From contig NC_134568.1 in assembly GCF_050947875.1 (NCBI RefSeq), positions 204,919,217 to 204,983,216 on the forward strand: a stretch of 64,000 nt of DNA, read 5' to 3'. The stretch comes from Dermacentor variabilis. Taxonomy: Eukaryota; Arthropoda; Arachnida; Ixodida; Ixodidae. Numbering within the stretch: the stretch's first letter is position 1; the number at the start of each line of letters is the position of its first letter. The notes below the pieces were generated by a model. The model searched no databases, was not told the DNA's origin, and saw nothing but the letters and a program-made list of their open reading frames with translations. A program made the position numbers and the translations under genes. Positions 33,899 to 47,028 of this stretch are shown in pieces.

Positions 33899-34143
33899 GT
33901 ATTGGCCATATAGACAGTACTGAATAAAGGGAAAATCAGACATTCAACTGTTCGTAGCAATTGCTACAAAGGAAACCCATACGGGTTCCTCGAAAGAAAA
34001 GCCTCATAGTTAAGGAAAAATCCGTCCTGGTCCGGGACGAATTTTCTTTCGAGGAACCCGTATGGGTTTCCTTTGTAGGAATTGCTACGAACGGGTGGAT
34101 GTCTGATTTTCCCTTTATTCAGCACTGTCTATATGGCCAATAC
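33899..34143. repeat. Head-to-head SINE pair forming a long inverted repeat
   Basis: Arms at 33899-34000 and 34042-34143 are near-perfect reverse complements. Both include TTTCGAGGAACCCGTATGGG and CTTTGTAG(C/G)AATTGCTACGAA. The 41-base loop holds TCCGTCCTGGTCCGGGAC, which looks like the 3' end of a tRNA acceptor/T-arm in antisense. The arms are therefore likely two 5'-truncated copies of a tRNA-derived SINE in opposite orientation. The tips (ATTGGCCATATAGACAGT) are also inverted. Confidence 0.85.
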
Positions 34144-36329
34144 TTTCCCTTTATTTCCCTTTATTCATTACTTCTCTCCACCTTGCGGGTTTCCGCAGAA
34201 CTACTACGTCATAGACAGTACTGAGCACGAAAGAAGAAATACGCAGCGACGCGTAAATTGGACCTCCTAGTGCTTTGCTTCGCTGCCAGATCGGATGGTA
34301 CCCGGTAATGGCGGACGCGGCCACGGAAGCGCGATTCCAAATCTAAGACGGCGCAACACGGGAAGTTCCAATTAAGTTCCAGTTCCAGTAATCTGGGAAG
34401 TTTTGCTGAGGACTGTTGCTCTTACGTGCGTTTGCGTATAGATACTACGGAGGAGGACGCGCTTTGCTCCGTTTGTCACTAGCCGAGTAGCATTACGTAA
34501 CAGCGGATAAATACTCCGGAATAAGCTCGCTCTCAATTGAAGTTTCGCAACGCCGGGCCGAAGCAATGCGATCATGCATGACTAGGAAGTCCTTGGTTCC
34601 AGTAGCATGTTCGATAGATACTTTTTTTTAACTGCCAGTTTCGCCCAAAGGGCGAAGCACTGACTGCGATAGCAAGGATTGGCGTTGCGCTTAATTTCTC
34701 GAATAGTGTAATAACTATACGCGGGTCGGACTAACGCAGACAAGACATATGCGGGTGCGACAAAGCTTTCTGGCATCCTGAAATGCATTAATACGCCGCG
34801 TAGGGTCTATAATGACATCGCACAGGCACCACTACGCTCCCCGTAAAGAGCCACGCTAGTAAATTACATCACTTTAAGGTCTGCGCATATATATAGTTTT
34901 GCACTTTCAATATTTAAGATTATGATAATATCTAAAGAAAAGACATGCGCTGTGAATTTTACGTTTAATGACATTTGTTTGTGGGCTGCCATTCTCAAAA
35001 TATATATATGATTTAGTCAAGAACCTAAGATCTGGCATGAGCAATTTTAGTGATAAAATAGTGTAGCAATATAATCCGTATATAACGGCACGGATAAGCT
35101 TATGCCCTACATATACCGAAAGATATATGCGGAGCCTCACGGCGACGCCGACGGCCAAAATTCGCTTGGAGTGTTGCCTTCTGCAGTAGGTGCTCCTTTT
35201 TCTTACGCTTCACCACCAGGTCTCACAGGAAGGGTTCCAGCCAAAGGGAGCGAAGCTTCCCAGCGCGAAGCGCGGGGTGGGGCAGTTAGGTAGATGCCAA
35301 TTTAGCAGCCGCATACCGATTAATGATTGCACCTTATTAATGCGAATTTATTTTAATATAAAATATCCATTTTGAGGTTTTAATGAAGCTCTTGTTCCCA
35401 TGTGCCCAGTAGTCCTGCCGTCACCGATGACCCTGCCACTGGCAGAGCGCCGAAGAGGCCCTGCGAAGCGGCAGGCCTTATGTTACGTGCGCCCCAGTAA
35501 CACGGGCAAACAACTGAGGACCAAAAACGTACACATAACCGTTGCGGACTCCGCATCGGCCGCTATGATCACGATAGAACGGAAGTTTAAGCGGCGCTTA
35601 AACGGGGTGGAAGCAAATAAAGTGGGCGTCGTCCTCCTTAGTAACCCGAGCAAACGCACATTAGAAGCAAGAGGCGTCAGCAAAAAGTCCTGAGATTACT
35701 GCAACGGAACTTCCGGTGTTGCGCCATTTTGGCTTCTGGATCATGCCTCACGGAAGCCACCGGAAGTGACGCACGTGGGAACTGTGAATTATCAGGGAGC
35801 AGGCTACGGCGTCGACGGAGTGGCCGAGAGGTAACATCTTCGACTTGGAATCTGTGCGCTCGAAGCTCGAATGCGGGAGGGCGCATTGCGACTTTGTTTC
35901 CGTATTATACTGAGGGGGGGGGGGGCAACAAAATCTCAGCGACACAATACCTTTTAAAGTCGGCTCTTGTTCGCAATCGGTATGTTAAGGTACTGAAAAA
36001 AAGTACCTACTTGATCAAATTACACAGACCCGCTCGCATCAGAACCTTCATATGTATACGGACAGATAGTCAATCGCTCCTATTCATTCAGATAAATGTG
36101 TTTTTTTCCTAAACACACAGAAACAGGTTTAAGGTCACACGACCGTTTGTCACCTTCACTATTGATTCTGAATTGCAGCGTCATTTGGTGGCTTTGAAAT
36201 ATACAATGCATTCATTTTTCGTTGCCAGCGACGACGCAGCAGTACGACTCGCAAAATATATCGATTGTCGCGAAAGCCAATGGGAATAAAATTATTATAC
36301 GCTTGACATACGTCACCTGCATATAGTAT
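34144..36329. other. Unassigned DNA with small repeat pieces
   Basis: Near 35125-35300 a GACGCCGACGG motif and an AGCCAAAGGGAGCGAAGC motif look like interspersed repeat debris. A poly-G run lies at about 35914-35926. Motif-free frames near 35400-36112 are not called. Confidence 0.4.
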
Positions 36330-36630
36330 TATTACAGCGAAGCTCTTTATGGCTAGGCTTCCGTACATTTTTCGTGTCCGTCAACAAATCTGTGACCAAA
36401 AATTATCATCATCAGCAATGGCTCGTGCCCCTGCTCGCGCGTTCGTCGTATACTCGTCGTCTTCCACAGCTGGCTCCGATGCCGCTCTTCATGCTAGCGT
36501 TCCCATACTGCGAAGGCATTCCCTCTACGAAGGCGCTGACGGCACTGGCGCACTGGCAGTCGGTGCGGTGACTTCGGCCTCAAATTCTTTGCCTCAGTAT
36601 ATCGCGAAACGAAAACACGAATGTATATAA
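36330..36630 (+). repeat. Possible interspersed repeat
   Basis: A compact GC-rich block (CAATGGCTCGTGCCCCTGCT, TCGTCGTCTTCCACAGCTGG) that recalls abundant tick repeats. I cannot name the family and there is no second copy in this window. Confidence 0.3.
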
Positions 36631-39600
36631 CGAAAGTATAACGCCAATGAACGCGGATGTATAAAAATAAATGTGCGTCTGTACCTTTCGTCAGGATGAC
36701 CACCATACAAGGCAATAGATCTGTTCGTACCTTTGTTCAAAATTCTGTGTCACCTTTATGTCGTGTGCTACACAACTTCACTGGTCGTCCACTTTCACAG
36801 AGCGGAATTGCTCATGATTTTTCTTTATACCAGCTTATTGTTGCCGCACACTCGTGGTTCTACTTCAAAAAAGATGAAAGCCATTGTTCACCGGGGTGCA
36901 CTCATGGTCCGAAGAGGTTATAAGATTCTGGCGATGCAGTATGCGATCCCATCGAGACACACCAGCGGACATCAAAATGTCCAGTGGAGTGAGCCCATAA
37001 CGGCTATTGCTGTAAAATAAACAAAGCATTGTCACTTACGACGGTGGCGTAACGCATATGTGATTTGATTCACCATTCGAAATAACAAGGAATGCTGAAC
37101 TACTGACCTCACAAGACGCAGACGCCACGCTGTACATAGCGACATCACTACAGCTATGATCGATGGCATGTAAGCGTGGTTTTGAGCGTTGCCTTAAGGT
37201 GCGACTTACGGACGGTCTTAAAAAAACAGCGGAAGCGCGTGATGTTGTTTATTATTAGACATTCTGTTCAGGCGAGCAACTCTAAGCTCTTTAGTATAGA
37301 ATCTGCAGTCACTTTAGAGGGAAACCGCGAAGAACATTATCTAACGGCTATAAAGGATAAGAAAAAGCGACTATGCGGTATGGGAAAGCGCGTATATAGT
37401 TTAAGTTTTGCTTCTAGCTCTCTTTCACTTAAAGCTTTTTTTAAGCACTCGCAATATTTTTCGCATACATGCAAAGTAACTTATATGCACTTGGAACTAT
37501 CGAGAACTGTAGTTGCAGGCGCAAATGAAAATTCTAGAGTGTTCGTACTTCGTAATTAAAGTACGTTCTTCTATCGCAGCCGCACTAAACGTGCGGCTGC
37601 GACGCCTGTCCGTTGCACGCTGTGAACATGTTTGTAGCCCTGCTCAGGAACCCAATACTTTTGTTTGGCGAATACAGGGGCTCATCGGTTTTGTCGCCTA
37701 CCATTTGACTCTTTATCGGGAACGGCATGCGAGGCCTGTATCTGTAGACAAACATTCACAGCCTTCATACGCGCATGATCCCGAACATGAATCACCTTGT
37801 GTTTGTGGTAATAAAGACGCTGTTCGAACACTGCCGGTTCAAAACGTTCACGTTCTTCGAGGTCTGAGCCCGACCATGCTGTAACGTTTAACATTCAACT
37901 CGCTACGGAGATTCACATACGAGCACTATACACAGCGACAACTCCAACGACGTATTCCACTACCACTTCCCCAACTTTACTGCGAGCTACTTTATTGCAA
38001 GGAACCTTCAAAAGGCCCTGCCGCTAAATTTTCCAGCTTGTTGGTGGGCAAGTTGGTTGGCACATTGTGAATTCATTGTAGCGCAAATGTGTGAAATGAA
38101 TAAGGAAAGTGAATCGAGCTCGTCGTTGGAAATGTCTAAAGAAGAGATTCGTCGCGCCAAGAGCCATAAACGACAACGAGCTCCGCGACAGAGGCAGCGG
38201 GAGTCGACCGACGAAGAAAATATTCCGTGGTTGGCACAGCCAAACCGTCTGTCGTCTTTTTTTAGTAGAATTTAGTTATAGCGAAGAAAGACACAAATGG
38301 AAATGTTTCGAGACGATGCTACCAGGCATCGAGCTGCCTTCCCCGAAACAGGGCCTCTCACACATTCCGGCCATCTCCCACATGGGAGCCAACAGCGCGC
38401 ATAACGGTGCACGCTAAAGAACAGCAGGTGGCCAGATGTAATGCGCAACCTTCCACTACGATAGTCTCTCATAAACCTCGTGTCGCTTCTAGCCGTTGAA
38501 CCCTACCAATTAAACAGTCGATCAATCATTCGAATCCTGCTGGAAACGTTAGAAAAAAAAATGGTCACAGACGCGTCTCACGTTCTTACGCGAACAGAAG
38601 CTTAGTTTCCACCGAACGTTTTTCTCCTCTAAGTCATTTCTGGCCTATAGTTTTCGTATTACACGACTTATTCGCGTGAAGAGGCAAAGCAAGGGTTCGA
38701 AGTGTACCTATCGAATCACTTACTCATCACTCAAATTGCAAGCGGTGCTCATAGATAGAATTCGCTTAATAGACGCCTAGCGAGAGACTACCCAGCGTTA
38801 GCTATACCTCTTCTGTATATACACTGCCGGAGCCTTTCCTCTCCAACGCAACCACGACAAAATATTTGGGCATTGCTGTACTCGCTGTACTCGAGATGCA
38901 ACCAAAATAGGCGGTCAGCTCAATCTACTGGAAAATCGTGCCGCGTCCATTTGTCTACAGATCGAGTGGGTCGCGTCATTACGGCTTGCTCTCCCCCCCC
39001 CCCCCTTCCTCACGACTCCGTTCCCAAATAGACGTGCGAGCAAGACCCCATTAAATAGAACACTTTCCATAAACTTATGTAGAGGAAGAACAAACTGGCC
39101 CCCATAGCGGAAAAAGGAAGCAAGCATGTGTCTAGGATGGCGTTCGCTACTGCCCGTACTCATGGTTGTGCGTGAGCACGTTTCGCTAAATGGGGCAACG
39201 CCAGATTTAATTCAATTACGATTCAGCCCTTTAGTCCTACTTGTGAAACTAAGAAGAGATAAACACAATGGCTAGGAAAGACTCTCTGTTGAAAGTGCTG
39301 CCCTCTGAGAAAGAAAAAAAAACCGTTATTGTGCGATGAGAGCGGGGCGCTGGAAGTGAAGAAAGTATGTGAACACCAGGCGATCGGCAGAAAGGATCCG
39401 ATAAAATTGTCGGCGGACTGTGCTTCTGACCGAGAACTTTGAAAACACTTCACAAATTGCGAGTGCACGCTACAAGTAACAGCTTTCCATTACCTTAAAG
39501 TGAGGTTGCGTGCGAGAGTACCCCTGCTTATCTTCTTTCTTTCGTCCGTTCCGATCGAGACATCATTTTAAACTTTACAAGCACTATATACCTCTGTGTG

Positions 39601-40365
39601 TCTCGAATTGTTATTTCATTCATGATTTTGTTTTCTTTTTCTTGAAGGCAACGCGAGTATCCGCTTTTCTTTACCAAAGTGAAAGAAGGTGCCGAAGAAA
39701 AACGAAAAGAGACGAACGGATTTTGCAGTGTGAGCTCATAGGTGCTTATTCTTTTGACGTTTCCTTTTTAATGGGGACTCAACTTTGTTCTCGGAATTCC
39801 TGTAATGTTTCCGCAACATGCAGCCCCTTCGCGTAAAGTCGGAAACAGCTGGAGCGCGTTTAGCTGCCTGGAGAACTGGGACGGTAGCATAACAAATAAG
39901 TTGGAACAGTTTTTCTTCCGACATTTGCCGTCAACGTGGTCATTCCTGCTTTTCTCTAGGAAGGATTACGGAGAGAAGTGCTGCGTCTTGAACTGGCGGG
40001 GTCATTCAGCGATCGGCATGCGTCATTTGGATGAAATTTGCAGCGCTGTTTCAAGATTGTGATACTGGTTTGCGGAAAATTGAAACAGAGATTATTTGGG
40101 AACTTAAACTGCGCTAGGGACGAAATACCAAGGTAGAAGAAGGCAGGGCGAACGCAGACTCCCAATTGGTTCATTGAAACCACACAATCCTGCCTCTTCA
40201 AACAATGCGCATGCACAAGCACAATAATAACCGCGTGATTGTAGAACACTCCCCCCGCCAAGCTCCTATCTACGTCAAAAAAATCAAGCTCTTTGTAGAA
40301 AAGATACACTGATGGTTCGCTGACGCACATATCTGGGCCATGGCTTTCTATCAAGGAAAAAAAAT
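36631..40365. other. Unassigned DNA
   Basis: A perfect 11-bp hairpin at 37575-37601 and a poly-C run at about 38993-39004 are the only clear structures. Frames up to 127 codons (37176-37559, 37513-37884, 39510-39836) show no domain. Confidence 0.4.
37575..37601. repeat. Perfect 11-bp hairpin
   Basis: CGCAGCCGCAC and its exact complement flank the loop TAAAC. The stem is too short for a microRNA precursor. Confidence 0.85.
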
Positions 40366-40576
40366 TAAATTATGGGGTTTTACGTGCCAAAACCACTTTC
40401 TGATTATGAGGCACGCCGTAGTGGCGGCTTCCGGAAATTTAGACCACCTGGGGTTCCTTAACGTGCACCTAAAGCTAAGTACACAGGTGTTTTCGCATTT
40501 CGCCCCCATCGAAATGCGGCCGCCGTGGCCGGGATTCGATCCCGCGACCTCGTGCTCAGCAGCCCAACACCATAGT
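40366..40576 (-). repeat. tRNA-derived SINE (family 1), best preserved copy
   Basis: On the minus strand the head contains an A-box-like CTATGGTGTTGGG (40574-40562) and a clear B box, GGGATCGAATCCC, at about 40544-40532. The body includes the plus-strand words TTTTACGTGCCAAAACC and CACGCCGTAGTGGCGG. It is the only family-1 copy here with both boxes readable. Confidence 0.82.
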
Positions 40577-40689
40577 TCTATCCAGGAAGTTTCGAAAATT
40601 TCACGTGCCCTTTGGTCCTTGGCTCGCCCTAACAAGATTTGGTAAGGTAAACCTTATATGATTCGACTAATTACTAAGGCCTGTACGAG

Positions 40690-41360
40690 CCTTATGGTAT
40701 CGTCTTTTCGCATGGCCACCTTTCGATACGTCCCTCGACGTATCATTTGGGATATGTTGTGGGTTGTGGATTTGAAGGTTTTGAGCGTCTGTGCTGCTCT
40801 CCCGTCGCTCTGAAACCACAAACCCAGGACTCACATCGTGGGTACCTTTCGGACCGTGTGGCCCTCAACCACAATGTTATTCGACCCTCTGGATTGGTAG
40901 CCTTTCGCGTCTATCCGGATGACCTCGGATTTTTCGGGCGCAAACTTCAGCCTGCCTCCTCGGGGAAATTTCTCCACTAATACTTCCCTTTGGAGCGTAT
41001 ATTCTTTATCCCCTAGGGAACCCCTGCTCGCTCACAGCGTGATGTCGTCCATGCAGAGCGTGTAACCTAGGTCGGGCATCCGATCCAGATCACGTTCGAG
41101 GCGACACATCGCCATGTTGGCGATATTACCGCTCCTTGAGGTGTTCCTTTGTTAGGCATTTTTAATGTCTCCGATATGATTTGGCCAATACTGATGTGTG
41201 CCTCGCAGTAAGAAAGAAACGCCTTTATGTAAGTGTCGGTACGCTCGCTAAACAACCCGCGAGTTCGAGTTCTTCGAGTATTGCGGCGTGAGAGAGGTTG
41301 TCGGAGGCTTCTTTGAGGTCTAGTGCTAGGACTAGTCTCTCGTCGCCGTACGGTACATTA
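40690..41360 (-). mobile_element. Non-LTR reverse transcriptase fragment
   Basis: Minus-strand translation gives TDTYIKAFLSYCEAHISIG then NKGTPQGAVISPT, which is the RT motif before the catalytic box. The box follows degraded as GYTLCMDDITL, with YADD changed to CMDD. A thumb-like stretch (GGRLKFAPEKSEVIRI) and VLGLWFQSDGRA come next. Frames shift several times. It is a LINE of the I/R1/LOA type by feel, but the clade is not secure. Confidence 0.65.
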
Positions 41361-43319
41361 GTTAGAATTTCACAAGAATTCAGGATCAGCAGTCAGACTC
41401 TAGAGTGTATAAATGTGGACATTTATCTAGGTTAATTACTCACAGGGGACCTTGCTCATGAGCAGAAAATTTACAGAAGAATAAAAATGGGTGGGAGTGA
41501 ATGCGGCCGGCATTACCAAATCCTGACGTGAAGCTTTCCATTGTGGTTGAAAACGAATTTGCACAATAATTGCATTCTACCAGTGCTAACATCTGTGCCA
41601 AAAACCTGGAGGCTAACAAAGATGTTCGAGAACAAGGCAAAGCGGCCCTGAACCACTTTTTTATCGAAGTGGAGGAATGCATCTGAAGTTAAAATAGGTT
41701 ACTTCAAAAATGCTTTGACGCAAGAAGCATTTAAATGCGTTCAGCAGAAACGGAATTATTGGCAATAAAACAACCCCTTCGCGGTGCTTCCGCTCCTTCT
41801 TCAATTACTTGCTCTGCGAAGGCTAGGACGGAGCGGGGCGTGCCACAAAGTTCCGCCTACTGAATGTGGCGTGCAGTTGAAATTAGATTTTCGATGCTCA
41901 CGCAGATAACACTACTTCCGATTTTGTCGCCTACAACGTGCCAAACGTGGATATTTACCATAGACATTTACAAGAATGGGAAGATACAAATTAGAAGAGA
42001 AAATCTGTAGGATAACACAGAGGACAGTGCCTCGCTATTTGAGGCTCGAGCTTGTTGCCTGAGGACCAAACATACCGGCGCAAATATTTGCAACAAGATG
42101 GGGCATGTGCAGGCTGCAACAAAAAAGTCCGAAGACCACTCAGCACATCCTAATGGAATTCGAAGGGATTCAGCCAGTGAAACTCGCAGGTAACGTACAC
42201 CTTCCAGAAGTGCTTGAATTTAAAGTAGACGGAAGTGTCTACAGGAGAACAGTCGAGATGAGCAACAGACGTTACGAGTAATGATTAAAAAAAGGCAGGG
42301 AAAAGATTGATACGACCGGGCCCGTTACATGCACATGTAGCGATACAAGGTAGATGCAGAAGTTCCGGGAAAAAAAAACATAAACGACCATGGAGACGTC
42401 TACAAAATGATAGAATTAAAATATGTACATCATACCTGGTGTAAATCAAGCCGGCTAGGTGACTATTTGTCACCGCCACGCTTCAAAGGGGGGGAGGGGT
42501 TTGGCAATAAATAATCTTTCTCATCCTGTAATCCAAACGCGGTTGTCCTGAGCGAGCCGCAGTGCGCTCAGCCAGCGGACTCGTTGCGGCAGCCCGCGGC
42601 GGACGCGGTACCTACGCTATGTAGCAGGCCTCAGCTACATGCAACTCTAGTGCTATTGCGCAGCGTTTGCTTTGTGCACAACAGGGCTTGAGCTCGCACT
42701 CATATACTCCAGTCTAGCCGTGCTTCGTGATGTTGACCATATTTGTCCTGCAGCAACTTGACCGACAGATGGCTGCCACATCCAGCTTGCGCATCTTGAA
42801 GCGCTATCAATAGCTCAGTACGTCGCCAGGAGTGAGCGCACGCTGGCAAGCGTGCGTGTGGTCTGACCTTCAGTTTCACGTGGTTCGAGACTAGTTCAGT
42901 CTGCAAAGCTAGTCGAAATTAGCGAGACCCGACGGCTCCGACACGGAGTAGCAGGGTGGCCAAAGTTTCATTCCTACGCGGACGACCGCGGCCATGCGCG
43001 CGCAGGGGATAGTCGGCTTCTTCCGGAAGTACGTAGTTATGGCGGAAATTCGAGAGCAGGTTTTTGCATACCAAACACCGTTTTCGATTGATGCCAGCTA
43101 TCGGCCAATAGCACCGCGTATGAAAATCGACTACATTACGAAATAAAGCGTCCCGAAAAAAGTGAGGAGCAAGCTTCTGTTGAAAAGAGAGTGTTCGAGA
43201 AAAAGGTCACTTCACGCTCCGCTTGCGAACGCGCCGCGCACGACTGCAAAACTTGGCTGAGATGTTCAAAGCAGCGTACGCTATCCGCGGACTATGTTAT
43301 TTCACCAAGCACGAGGGGT
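41361..43319. other. Unassigned DNA
   Basis: A GC-rich block around 42540-43000 has no readable gene. 43030-43170 looks like repeat debris. A G-run lies at 42488. Confidence 0.4.
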
Positions 43320-43671
43320 GGTTCAGGACCCTTTTAAGGACCGCGCAAAGAGTGATGAAACGAATAATGTGAGGCGCAACATTAAGAGACAGGAAGGCAG
43401 CTCTGTTGGTCAGAGAGGAAACGCGGATAGCTGATATTGTTACAGAGCAGTGGGGCGTAGTGTGACGACGAACAAAGACGACGATTTGGCCAAGCGAGCA
43501 TGCGGCTGTTTCAGGCAGCCATCTTGTGTATTCAGAGTTGTTGCAATTTTTAAATACCTTTAAATACGCATACGCTTGACTATTTCTACCCCGTGGCATT
43601 TTGGTGGAGGTGCAGGGTATTCCCAAGAGACCACGGAGCTTTGCAGCGGTCGTCGCCTGGGTATTAACATC

Positions 43672-44730
43672 ATGACGGAGGAGGCGGGACCTGCGCCAGC
43701 GGCGGCAACCCCAACCATTGTTCTAGCGTATCCGAAAGATGCAGGAACGTTCTGCGGCACCGAGAATGTCAACGTGGAAGATTGGATCGCCATGCACGAG
43801 CGTGTGAGCACCCACAACAGGTGGGATGCAACCGTAATGTTGGCCAACTTGATGTTCTACTTGCAAGGCACGGTGAGGGTGTAGTTCGACAACCATGAAG
43901 AGGGTCTTACGGATTCGGAAACGTGTAAGCACAAGCTGAAAGGCTTGTTTGGCCGTTCATTCAGCGGAAGAACGCCGCAAAGAAAGAGCTAGCGACTCGT
44001 GCGCAAACGTCCACGGAACCATACGTCGCTTGTATCCATTATGCAAAAAAGAGGTGAGGCGTGCAGACAGGACACAAGAGTAGAGAAGTGGACGACACGA
44101 ATGCCTTGTATCCAGGATGCGCTCGCTCTGTGCCACAAGGTTGACAGTGACATGTGCTACTCGGACAAGGTCAGGCATGTTCAGAAGGGCGTTGCTGACG
44201 ATGCTTTACATCTGGTAATGTGCAAGAATTGTGCGACAGTTAGCGATATTATCAAGGAGTGCCAAGGCAAAGAACCACCGCACTGCAACATTGCCAACGT
44301 CGTTTGCCCGCTTGCCGAGTACAGCTGCGAGTTCCTGATGCGAGGACAGCAGAACGCAGCGACCATTGACATCAGAAGACGTGGCACGAATTGTTGGGCA
44401 CGAAATCGAAATACTGTCACCTGCCACCCTTTGTCCACGGGTCAGTGATCCCAACAGCTCACCCGCGGTACCACTTGTTCAAACAATAGTCCGCGAAGAA
44501 CTACAAAATCTCGGAGTTCATTCCGTTTGCTCTATTGCAACTCCACAAGTCGCTGATGGACCTTATCCTTCGTCTAGCCAGCGGTACCCTCCAGGCTATC
44601 GATACCCTGCCGAATGGCGAACTGCAGATGATCGACCGATCTGCTTTGCCTGCCGTCGAATCGGTCACATTGGTCGCAATCGACGAAACCATATTCCTTC
44701 TACACTTCCGCGACCGATCTATGGTTATTA
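43672..44730 (+). pseudogene. Gypsy gag with zinc knuckle
   Basis: The first Met at 43672 opens MTEEAGPAPAAATPTI and the capsid motif VEDWIAMHERVSTHN...WDA. A TAG at 43882-43884 replaces the Trp expected in the VWF motif of these gags. The frame then shifts near 43990 and the capsid C-terminal half continues (ALCHKVDSDMCYSDKVRHV). Further shifts lead to a knuckle, CFACRRIGHIGRNRR, at 44642, where the fourth ligand Cys is Arg. The protein would form the retrotransposon particle; this copy cannot. Confidence 0.8.
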
Positions 44731-44979
44731 GAGTTCCGTACAGAGCCCACGCCGTCTCTAGCGCCCCCTTGGCCAGCAACCACCCGACGGCTGCGCTACT
44801 CCTACATGGAACACTTCCTCACCGTCATTCTGGCGTCGCCAGTCCCGTTCGCCACGAGCTCATCGGACGTCGTCAATATCGCCTCAGACGTTCTTCCCCG
44901 GAGAACTAACTGCTGCAGCTCCCGTAGGTGATGCCGCACTGACGACTCGACCTGAAAATCCTCCGCGCACTTTACCGAT

Positions 44980-45436
44980 CACACAAAACTTGATTGACAT
45001 TATAGTCTACGGTGTAAACATTCCGGTGTTGATCGACACTGGTGCGCCCAACTATCTATGATTAGTGCCCAATTGCACCGTCGTATGAACAAAGGGCTCA
45101 CTCCTGCCACATCACGAACCCTCCGCGTCGCCCACGGAAGAACGCCCGCCGTGCTCGGAATGTCCGCTGCTCGCGTCAGCGTCGCAGGGGGATCTTACCA
45201 CTGTTTTGTTTGCAGTTTTGGAACCATGCCCTCGCGACATCATCCTTGTATTAGACTTCTTATCATCTCATTCCGCCCTCTTTGAGATCGCGTCAGGTGT
45301 GATTCAGCTTCAATTGCCCCAGAGCTGCGACATTCCACAAGATACACAGCCACGCTTATGTTCCCTCGATGACATCCGCCTGCCACCGCAGGCCAATAAG
45401 TACGTTACTGTGGCCTTAAGTGACATAGTTGACTTT
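44980..45436 (+). pseudogene. Gypsy aspartic protease
   Basis: VLIDTGAPNYL has the catalytic Asp-Thr-Gly-Ala at 45035-45046 and a stop right after. The flap region is frame-shifted. The second half shows FLSSHSALFEIASGVIQL, the conserved loop before the linker to RT. Translation then meets RTE sequence. Confidence 0.75.
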
Positions 45437-45870
45437 TGGTGAAAGAAATGGAGCTGGCCAGGCCATGTAATGCGTAGTGTAGATAACCGGTGGGTTATTA
45501 GAGTTACAGAATAGGTCTTAAGGGAAGGGAAGCGCAGTCGAAGAAGGCAGAAAACTAGGTGGGTCATGGAATTATGAAGTTTGCAGGCGCAAGTTGGAAG
45601 CAACTGGCGCAAGGCAGGGGTAATTGGAGATGGTAGGGAGAGGCCTTTGTCCTGCAGTGTACATAAAGATAGGCTGATGATGATAATAATAATAATTATT
45701 ATGATGATGATGATGATTGCAGCCGTTTCTCATATATCCGTGTATGCATTGAAGACGACAAAGTCACGAAGTAGCCGCCCTCTTGACAACAGGCGTAAGA
45801 AAATGATGTTGCATTTGTGCGCAGCACAGCAAGTACTAACGATACACATTTGATCTGAAGTCACTGTAGC

Positions 45871-45871
<1 letters not shown>

Positions 45872-45924
<53 letters not shown>
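45872..45924. repeat. (TA)n microsatellite
   Basis: About 26 TA units. Confidence 0.95.
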
Positions 45925-45925
<1 letters not shown>

Positions 45926-46871
45926 GCCGCATTCATACATATCCTTCCAGGCAAAGGTACCCACAAGATATACGCTGCCGCGCATTCGTTATTGTTGATC
46001 GAGTGCCATGCCTGCGTGAACGCGATGCCGAACGCTTTGCGAATGCAGGAATCGACCTGCCGATGCGCTCGCGGGGCAATTTCTTGTTGCGGAGCATTTA
46101 TTGCGACTCAACGCAGCTGCGTTCCCCAATTTTACCCACTGGGGAGCACGCCAACAGCGTGATAAACCCGAGAACGCGAATACTGCCTGCATGCTAAAGC
46201 CATTCCTTTTTTATCGACGCACACCGCTGTATTTGGCAAAAAAAGAAAAAGAAAATACTGGGGATGCACGATCGCACATTGTAAACTCTGTCGCTCACTT
46301 TCTTTGCACCTAACATGCAGCTGCTTTCTAGGTATGTTTCCGCAAGGTCCAATCCCTTTCATCCGTTCTAGTCTTGATCGCCAAAGCGGAAGCAAATCGC
46401 AGCGGGTGTGGCGATGTATGCCAGCACTACTATTAAAGAAGGGCTTCGTGCGCGGAGCTTGAAGAATACACTCGGCAGTCGGATGCGCCGGTGGCATTAA
46501 CTGGACTACTCTCCCGCCAGACACGGCAGGTATTTAGCATTAAATAAACTGGGGCAGCCACGCATCGTCGGCCGCCCACGCTTCAATTCAACGCGATGCG
46601 GAAAGCGTACCTGCGTCAGGCAGCTCTACCCGGTGAAGATCACAGCTGAAATGCGAGCGACGACCACGCGGCGAGTGGGAACCGCAATCTTGCGCTCACC
46701 ATAGTTTTCGTGTTTACATTTGAAAACCTCATTGGCTCGAGCCACGCGGAGCTAACGGAAACGACCGTGCGTATGATATACATAAAGGTTTTTCTGTTCC
46801 ATTACGCGATAAGTGATGTCTCTGCAAGGAGCGCGATCGGGATTTATTGTGCCTCGTGCGTAGGTGCGTCG

Positions 46872-47028
<157 letters not shown>

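Larger units (their letters stand above)
43451..45436 (+). mobile_element. Gypsy LTR element fragment: partial LTR, gag, protease
   Basis: The left end (GTGTGACGACGAAC) through about 43590 looks like a 5' LTR, followed by TTTTGGTGGAGGTGC as a possible primer binding region. gag starts at 43672 and protease ends near 45436. RT, RNase H, integrase and the 3' LTR are absent, so the element is 3'-truncated. It lies inside an RTE copy. Confidence 0.7.
43320..45717 (+). mobile_element. RTE-like LINE 3' end, split by a Gypsy fragment
   Basis: 43328-43449 reads RTAQRVMKRIM...ATLRDRKAAL...IADIVTE, the end of an RTE reverse transcriptase region. The ORF resumes at about 45438 with KKWSWPGHVMRS and VDNRWVIRVTE, then a 3' UTR (AGGCCTTTGTCCTGCAGTGT) and a (GAT/AAT)n tail at 45674-45717. 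Compared with the copy at 17101-18141 on the other strand, the two pieces are consecutive within a few codons. Everything between is a Gypsy fragment. Stops and indels are present. Confidence 0.75.

Noticed and set aside
37575..37601. microRNA precursor
   Set aside because: The stem is only 11-12 bp.
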